Below are positions 59,635-64,000 of a DNA stretch of 64,000 nucleotides, piece after piece. This DNA is from Bacillus sp. ISL-18. Its GTDB lineage: Bacteria; Bacillota; Bacilli; Bacillales; Cytobacillaceae. Each line of letters starts with the position of its first letter. Position 1 is the first letter of the stretch. The notes beneath the pieces are model-generated. The model saw nothing but the letters and a program-made list of their open reading frames with translations, had not been told where the DNA came from and did no database searches. The DNA is taken from positions 709,438 through 773,437 of the forward strand of contig NZ_JAGGQG010000002.1 of assembly GCF_018613415.1 (NCBI RefSeq). The letters run 5' to 3'. The position numbers were made by a program, and so were the translations under genes.

Positions 59635-59883
59635 ATGAGGTTAAGTGAATTAAGCGGGAAAGAAATTGTCGATGTAAAAAAGGCAGAGCGCCTTGGGGTG
59701 TTAGGACAAACAGATTTAGAAATAAATGAGAACACAGGTCAGATTCAGGCACTGCTAATTCCCTCCCTAAAATGGTTTGGTTTTCGTAAACAAGGGGAGG
59801 AAGTCAGAGTGCCATGGCAGCATATTAAAAAAATAGGTTCCGATATGATTATCATTGATGTTCCAGAAGAAGATAGCCGCTAG
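59635..59883 (+). CDS. ymxH: YlmC/YmxH family PRC-barrel sporulation protein
   Basis: 82-residue protein; MRLSELSGKEIVDVKKAERLGVLGQTDLEINENTGQIQALLIP is the YlmC/YmxH pattern, a PRC-barrel-like small fold. Its function is unknown; position between mlpA and dpaA is that of B. subtilis. GGTGGGGGG precedes the ATG. Confidence 0.9.
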   Translation: MRLSELSGKEIVDVKKAERLGVLGQTDLEINENTGQIQALLIPSLKWFGFRKQGEEVRVPWQHIKKIGSDMIIIDVPEEDSR

Positions 59884-59889
59884 GAAAGA

Positions 59890-59925
59890 AGCCCAAGCAA
59901 AATAACCGTTGCTTGGGCTTTTTTT
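59890..59925 (+). terminator. Intrinsic terminator of ymxH
   Basis: AGCCCAAGCAA (59890-59900) with TTGCTTGGGCT (59909-59919), T run. Confidence 0.92.
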
Positions 59926-59945
59926 ATTTCCTTTCATGGAAAACT

Positions 59946-59974
59946 CACCGAATCAACCAATCTTACATAAGATG
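59946..59974 (+). promoter_or_regulatory. Candidate sigma-K promoter for dpaAB
   Basis: CACC (-35 AC at 59947-59948), 17-nt spacer, CATAAGATG (59966-59974), close to the sigma-K consensus AC-(16-17)-CATAnnnTA. dpaAB is a known sigma-K mother-cell operon in B. subtilis. Confidence 0.6.
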
Positions 59975-60039
59975 TTGAAGTGATAACAGTAAAAGGAATT
60001 CTAAGTTGGATTTATAAAAAAAAGAAGGTGAATGTTTTC

Positions 60040-60942
60040 ATGCTGACAGGGATGCAGATAGCCGTAATGGGCGGTGATGCCAGACAGCTGGAAATCATCC
60101 GTAGGTTAACCGAATTAGACGCGAGATTATCGCTTATTGGATTTGAACAGCTTGATCACGCCTTTACCGGTGCCGTCAAAGAAAGGCTCGATGAAGTTGA
60201 TTTTTCCAATGTGGATGCCCTGATTCTGCCAGTGCCTGGAACAAACTTAGAAGGACAGGTAGAAACCATCTTTTCAAACGAAAAGGTAATTTTAACAGGT
60301 GATATTTTAAGCAAAACACCCGAACATTGCACCGTGTATTCAGGCATCACCAACTCTTATTTAAATGAAATAACAAAAGTGGCAAACCGGCCCTTGATTC
60401 AATTATTTGAACGGGATGATGTTGCCATTTACAATTCGATCCCGACTGTCGAAGGAACCATTATGATGGCCATTCAGCATACAGACTTTACTATTCATGG
60501 ATCGAATGTGACCGTACTAGGTTTAGGCAGAGTGGGGATGAGTGTAGCAAGAACTTTTGCAGCTCTTGGAGCAAAGGTAAAGGTTGGGGCACGAAAAAGC
60601 GAGCACCTGGCAAGGATTACAGAAATGGGTCTTACTCCATTCCACTTAAGTGAATTGGTGAATGAAGTAAAAGATACCGATATTTTAATTAATACGGCAC
60701 CACATCTAATTGTTACAGCCATGGTCATCTCCAAACTCCCTGCCCATACCCTCATTATCGACCTTGCCTCCAAGCCTGGCGGTACGGATTTCAGATATGC
60801 AGAAAAGAGAGGGATAAAAGCACTGCTCGCTCCCGGCTTACCAGGAATTGTAGCGCCTAAAACAGCAGGTCAAATACTTGCCAATATCCTAGCCCAACTG
60901 CTTCAAGAGGATGTTGGAAAGCGAAAGGGGAAAGTGAAATGA
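60040..60942 (+). CDS. dpaA: Dipicolinate synthase subunit A
   Basis: Oxidises the lysine-pathway intermediate 4-hydroxy-tetrahydrodipicolinate (dihydrodipicolinate route) to dipicolinate in the mother cell; product is stored in the spore core. N-terminal domain GGDARQLEIIRRLTELDA and nucleotide-binding VLGLGRVGMSVARTFAALGAKVKVGARK. I use the ATG at 60040 (MLTGMQIAVMGGDARQ), 8 bp after AGAAGGTGA; an upstream in-frame ATG at 59980 adds 20 unconserved residues. 300 residues. Confidence 0.97.
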   Translation: MLTGMQIAVMGGDARQLEIIRRLTELDARLSLIGFEQLDHAFTGAVKERLDEVDFSNVDALILPVPGTNLEGQVETIFSNEKVILTGDILSKTPEHCTVYSGITNSYLNEITKVANRPLIQLFERDDVAIYNSIPTVEGTIMMAIQHTDFTIHGSNVTVLGLGRVGMSVARTFAALGAKVKVGARKSEHLARITEMGLTPFHLSELVNEVKDTDILINTAPHLIVTAMVISKLPAHTLIIDLASKPGGTDFRYAEKRGIKALLAPGLPGIVAPKTAGQILANILAQLLQEDVGKRKGKVK

Positions 60943-61538
60943 GTTTAAAAGGTAAAAGAATTGGCTTCGGTCTAACAGGCTCACATTGTACGTATGATGC
61001 TGTATTCCCGGAAATAGAAAAACTCGTTCAAGCCGGTGCGGAGGTAATTCCAATTGTAACCTTTAACGTTCAAAATACAGATACACGTTTTGGCAAGGGG
61101 GAAGATTGGATTCAAAGAATTGAAGACTTGACTGGAAATAAGGTCATTGACTCGATTGTAAAAGCAGAGCCGTTAGGTCCTAAAATTCCTCTGGATTGCA
61201 TGGTCATTGCGCCTTTAACAGGTGTTTCGATGAGTAAGTTTGCAAATGCTTTGAATGATAGTCCGGTATTAATGGCTGCTAAGGCGACACTAAGGAATTT
61301 AAAACCCGTTGTCCTTGGAATTTCCACAAATGATGCTCTAGGGTTAAATGGAATCAACCTCATGAGATTAATGGCCACCAAAAATATTTATTTTATTCCA
61401 TATGGTCAAGACGATCCTGAGAATAAGCCAAATTCAATGGTTGCCAGAATGCCGCTTTTAACACAAACAGTAGAAGCTGCGCTTGAAGGAAAACAACTCC
61501 AGCCTGTTTTAGTGGAGAGATATAAGGATTCCGACTAA
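60939..61538 (+). CDS. dpaB: Dipicolinate synthase subunit B
   Basis: Flavoprotein-like partner of dpaA. GKRIGFGLTGSHCTYDAVFPEIEKLVQAGAEVIPIVTFNVQNTDTRFG and PLTGVSMSKFANALNDSPVLMAAKATLRN fit the flavoprotein (HFCD-type) fold. 199 residues. Start overlaps the dpaA stop (ATGA). Confidence 0.97.
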   Translation: MSLKGKRIGFGLTGSHCTYDAVFPEIEKLVQAGAEVIPIVTFNVQNTDTRFGKGEDWIQRIEDLTGNKVIDSIVKAEPLGPKIPLDCMVIAPLTGVSMSKFANALNDSPVLMAAKATLRNLKPVVLGISTNDALGLNGINLMRLMATKNIYFIPYGQDDPENKPNSMVARMPLLTQTVEAALEGKQLQPVLVERYKDSD

Positions 61539-61564
61539 ATTTCCCCCACTTTCGCTAAAAAAGG

Positions 61565-61592
61565 TTATTTCTTAATAAGAATATGTTAAAAT
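61565..61592 (+). promoter_or_regulatory. Candidate promoter for asd-dapG
   Basis: TTATTT (61565-61570), 16-nt spacer, TAAAAT (61587-61592) with an extended TGT. It would separate vegetative asd-dapG expression from the sporulation-specific dpaAB. Confidence 0.5.
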
Positions 61593-61604
61593 AAATTAAT
61601 CTTT

Positions 61605-61631
61605 CATCAGAGGGGTCAACCCCTTCTGATG
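61605..61631 (+). promoter_or_regulatory. Stem-loop in the asd leader
   Basis: CATCAGAGGGG (61605-61615) with CCCCTTCTGATG (61620-61631), one bulged T, TCAA loop. No T run. Could be the dpaAB transcript end or an asd leader element. Confidence 0.5.
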
Positions 61632-61685
61632 TAAATTTAAGAATAACCACTAATGTTCAGTGCAGGTTTGAAAGGGGAACTAGAA

Positions 61686-62735
61686 ATGAGTCAGCAAAAA
61701 GGTTTTCACGTTGCGGTGGTAGGAGCAACAGGAGCGGTTGGACAACAAATGATCCAAACACTAGTGAAAGAGAATTTTCCTATTAGCAAACTTACCCTAC
61801 TATCATCGGCCCGCTCGGCTGGAAAAGTAGTCGAAGTAAATGGACAGGAAATTACCATTCAAGAAGCAAAGCCTGAAAGCTTTGAAGGTGTTGATATTGC
61901 ATTATTTAGTGCAGGTGGTAATGTGTCTAAGGAACTGGCTCCAGAAGCGGTTAAACGTGGTGCCATCGTCGTGGACAACACTAGTGCATTCAGAATGGAT
62001 GCAGATAAGCCATTAGTTGTACCTGAAGTAAACGAAGCGGATTTACATGAACACACGGGCATTATTGCCAACCCAAACTGCTCTACGATTCAAATGGTTG
62101 TTGCGTTAGAACCAATCCGTCAAAAATTCGGCTTAAAAAAGGTCATAGTTTCCACCTATCAAGCAGTTTCTGGAGCAGGGGCTGTGGCTGTTGAAGAATT
62201 AATGGAACAAACCAAATCGATTTTAGCGGGAGAATCAGTCGAACCTAAAATTTTACCGGTGAAAGCTGACAAAAATCATTATCAAATTGCATTTAACGCA
62301 ATTCCACAAATAGATAAATTTCAAGAAAACGGCTATACATTTGAAGAAATGAAAATGATTAATGAAACGAAAAAAATCATGCATCTTCCTGATTTACAAG
62401 TTTCTGCAACTTGTGTAAGACTTCCTGTTGCAGTGGGACACTCAGAATCAGTTTATTTTGAAGTGGAAACAGATGGTGTCAGTGCTCAGGAAATCAAGGC
62501 TTTATTAAAGGATGCTCCTGGAGTAGTTTTACAGGATGATCCAGAAAATCAACTATATCCGATGCCTGCACATTGCGTAGGAAAGAATGATGTGTTCGTA
62601 GGACGTATTAGAAAAGACATTGATGAAGACCGCGGCTTCCATATGTGGGTGGTTTCAGATAACTTACTTAAAGGGGCAGCTTGGAATTCAGTTCAAATTG
62701 CGGAAAGGTTAGTAGAATTAGGTCTAGTTAAATAA
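61686..62735 (+). CDS. asd: Aspartate-semialdehyde dehydrogenase
   Basis: NADPH-dependent reduction of aspartyl phosphate, the branch point for lysine/dipicolinate, methionine and threonine. GATGAVG at 13-19 binds NADP; catalytic Cys132 in [17 protein letters not shown] is the family signature. 349 residues. ATG 61686 follows AAGGGGAAC; the in-frame ATG at 61653 adds 11 non-conserved residues. Confidence 0.97.
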   Translation: MSQQKGFHVAVVGATGAVGQQMIQTLVKENFPISKLTLLSSARSAGKVVEVNGQEITIQEAKPESFEGVDIALFSAGGNVSKELAPEAVKRGAIVVDNTSAFRMDADKPLVVPEVNEADLHEHTGIIANPNCSTIQMVVALEPIRQKFGLKKVIVSTYQAVSGAGAVAVEELMEQTKSILAGESVEPKILPVKADKNHYQIAFNAIPQIDKFQENGYTFEEMKMINETKKIMHLPDLQVSATCVRLPVAVGHSESVYFEVETDGVSAQEIKALLKDAPGVVLQDDPENQLYPMPAHCVGKNDVFVGRIRKDIDEDRGFHMWVVSDNLLKGAAWNSVQIAERLVELGLVK

Positions 62736-62767
62736 GGCTACATCATAAAGGCAGGGTTTGGTGTTAA

Positions 62768-64000
62768 ATGAAAATAATTGTACAAAAATTTGGCGGGACA
62801 TCTGTTAAAGATGACGAAAGCAGAAAACATGCCCAAGGCCATATTGAAAAAGCATTAAGTGAAGGCTACAAAGTGGTTGTAGTGGTTTCTGCTATGGGTA
62901 GAAAAGGAGACCCGTATGCAACTGATACACTTTTATCCTTAATCGGCGGCAATCTTAGCAAGATATCCAAACGGGAACATGATCTCCTTTTATCCTGCGG
63001 TGAGGTTATCTCGAGTATTGTCTTTACCAATATGTTACTAGAGAGCGGAATCAACGCTGCAGCCTTAACAGGAGCACAAGCAGGCTTCCGTACTAATAAT
63101 GATCATACGAATGCAAAAATCATTGAAATGAAATGTGACAGAATTCTAAGGGAATTAGAGACGAATGATGTTGTCGTTGTGGCAGGGTTTCAAGGAGCTG
63201 CGAAAAATGGGGATGTAACCACGATTGGACGCGGCGGTAGTGATACATCCGCTGCTGCTTTAGGTGCCGCTTTGAACGCTGAATGGATTGATATCTTTAC
63301 AGATGTTGAAGGGATTATGACGGCCGACCCGCGTATTGCTGAAAACGCACGGCCACTTTCTGTTGTTACCTATACAGAGGTATGTAACCTAGCCTATCAG
63401 GGGGCAAAAGTTATTCATCCTAGAGCGGTTGAGATTGCTATGCAGGCAAAAGTACCGATTCGAATTCGCTCCACTTATTCTGATTCACTTGGGACATTGG
63501 TCACGTCCGTTAATAAAGATAATCGCGGCAGTGATATTAAAGAACGCACCGTGACAGGGATCGCCCATGTATCTAATGTTACACAAATAAAGGTCTTTGC
63601 TAAAAAAGATCAATATAACCTTCAGGCAGAAGTATTTAAAGCAATGGCAAATGAAAAAATCAGTGTTGATTTTATCAATATTTCTCCGAACGGAGTTGTC
63701 TATACGGTAACAGATGAAATGACCGATCGGGCAATTCAGGTCCTGAAAGAAATAGGTCATGAACCGGTAGTTGAGCGCCATTGTGCAAAGGTTTCCGTAG
63801 TAGGTGCAGGGATTGCAGGAGTACCAGGAATCACCTTTAAAATCGTAACAGCCTTATCAAATTATGGAATTCGTATTTTGCAATCAGCAGACAGCCATAC
63901 AACTATTTGGGTACTGGTTAAACAAGAGGACTTAGTTAAATCCGTCAATTCCTTGCACGATGCCTTTCAATTAGAGGAAGAAACAGTTGAGTATGATTTC
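62768..64000 (+). CDS. dapG: Aspartokinase I (diaminopimelate-sensitive), 3' end outside the window
   Basis: Phosphorylates aspartate in the first step of lysine, dipicolinate and peptidoglycan diaminopimelate synthesis. MKIIVQKFGGTSVKD with KFGGTS at 7-12, TIGRGGSDTSAAALGAAL, and two C-terminal ACT domains (VTGIAHVSNVTQIKVF; VSVVGAGIAGVPGITFKI). 411 codons without a stop; B. subtilis DapG is 404 residues, so only the last few codons are probably missing. 32 bp after asd. Confidence 0.96.
   Translation, partial: MKIIVQKFGGTSVKDDESRKHAQGHIEKALSEGYKVVVVVSAMGRKGDPYATDTLLSLIGGNLSKISKREHDLLLSCGEVISSIVFTNMLLESGINAAALTGAQAGFRTNNDHTNAKIIEMKCDRILRELETNDVVVVAGFQGAAKNGDVTTIGRGGSDTSAAALGAALNAEWIDIFTDVEGIMTADPRIAENARPLSVVTYTEVCNLAYQGAKVIHPRAVEIAMQAKVPIRIRSTYSDSLGTLVTSVNKDNRGSDIKERTVTGIAHVSNVTQIKVFAKKDQYNLQAEVFKAMANEKISVDFINISPNGVVYTVTDEMTDRAIQVLKEIGHEPVVERHCAKVSVVGAGIAGVPGITFKIVTALSNYGIRILQSADSHTTIWVLVKQEDLVKSVNSLHDAFQLEEETVEYDF

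Overview
The window is a low-GC, endospore-forming Firmicute chromosome segment of the Bacillaceae (Bacillus sensu lato; the non-Bacillus-subtilis details would fit Neobacillus or a similar genus, but I cannot fix the genus from sequence alone). The evidence is the almost unbroken B. subtilis-like order rpmB-yloU-fakA-sdaAB-sdaAA-recG-fapR-plsX-fabD-fabG-acpP-rnc-smc-ftsY-ylxM-ffh-rpsP-khpA-ylqD-rimM-trmD-rplS-sipS-rbgA-rnhB-sucCD-dprA-topA-trmFO-hslVU-codY-rpsB-tsf-pyrH-frr-uppS-cdsA-dxr-rseP-polC-rimP-nusA-rnpM-ylxQ-infB-ylxP-rbfA-truB-ribF-rpsO-pnp-ylxY-mlpA-ymxH-dpaAB-asd-dapG, together with sporulation-specific dipicolinate synthase genes and GGAGG-type ribosome binding sites. All genes except rpmB run on the plus strand. 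I see no rRNA, tRNA, prophage, insertion sequence or CRISPR array.

Layout: 1-6.5 kb, ribosomal protein L28 (minus), fatty acid kinase, L-serine dehydratase and RecG. 6.7-10.5 kb, the FapR-controlled phospholipid/fatty acid block with a clear FapR operator on its promoter. 10.7-18 kb, RNase III, SMC and the signal-recognition-particle block. 18-23.3 kb, ribosome maturation (S16, KhpA, RimM, TrmD, L19, RbgA), signal peptidase and RNase HII. 23.4-34.1 kb, succinyl-CoA synthetase, DprA, TopA, TrmFO, HslVU and CodY. 34.3-41.8 kb, S2/EF-Ts, UMP kinase, ribosome recycling factor and the isoprenoid/phospholipid/RseP block. 42-46.3 kb, the Gram-positive replicative polymerase PolC. 46.7-57 kb, the NusA-IF2 operon, pseudouridine synthase, FAD synthetase, S15 and PNPase. 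57-64 kb, sporulation and lysine/dipicolinate genes, ending inside dapG.

The gene content is ordinary core genome. The less ordinary material lies between genes: (i) a tandem array of about six 52-53 bp units, each a short hairpin, between topA and trmFO; (ii) a family of long imperfect palindromic elements, best seen after acpP and after polC, where one copy appears inserted inside another; (iii) a structured leader with a terminator ahead of rimP-nusA; (iv) candidate operators for FapR, CodY and CcpA. Compared with B. subtilis, several genes are missing from their expected positions: xerC/codV (between trmFO and hslV), proS (between rseP and polC), the flagellar/chemotaxis operon (between codY and rpsB) and ylqG/ylqH (between rnhB and sucC).

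No previously undescribed protein system was found; the best candidates for novelty are the two repeat families and some leader structures.
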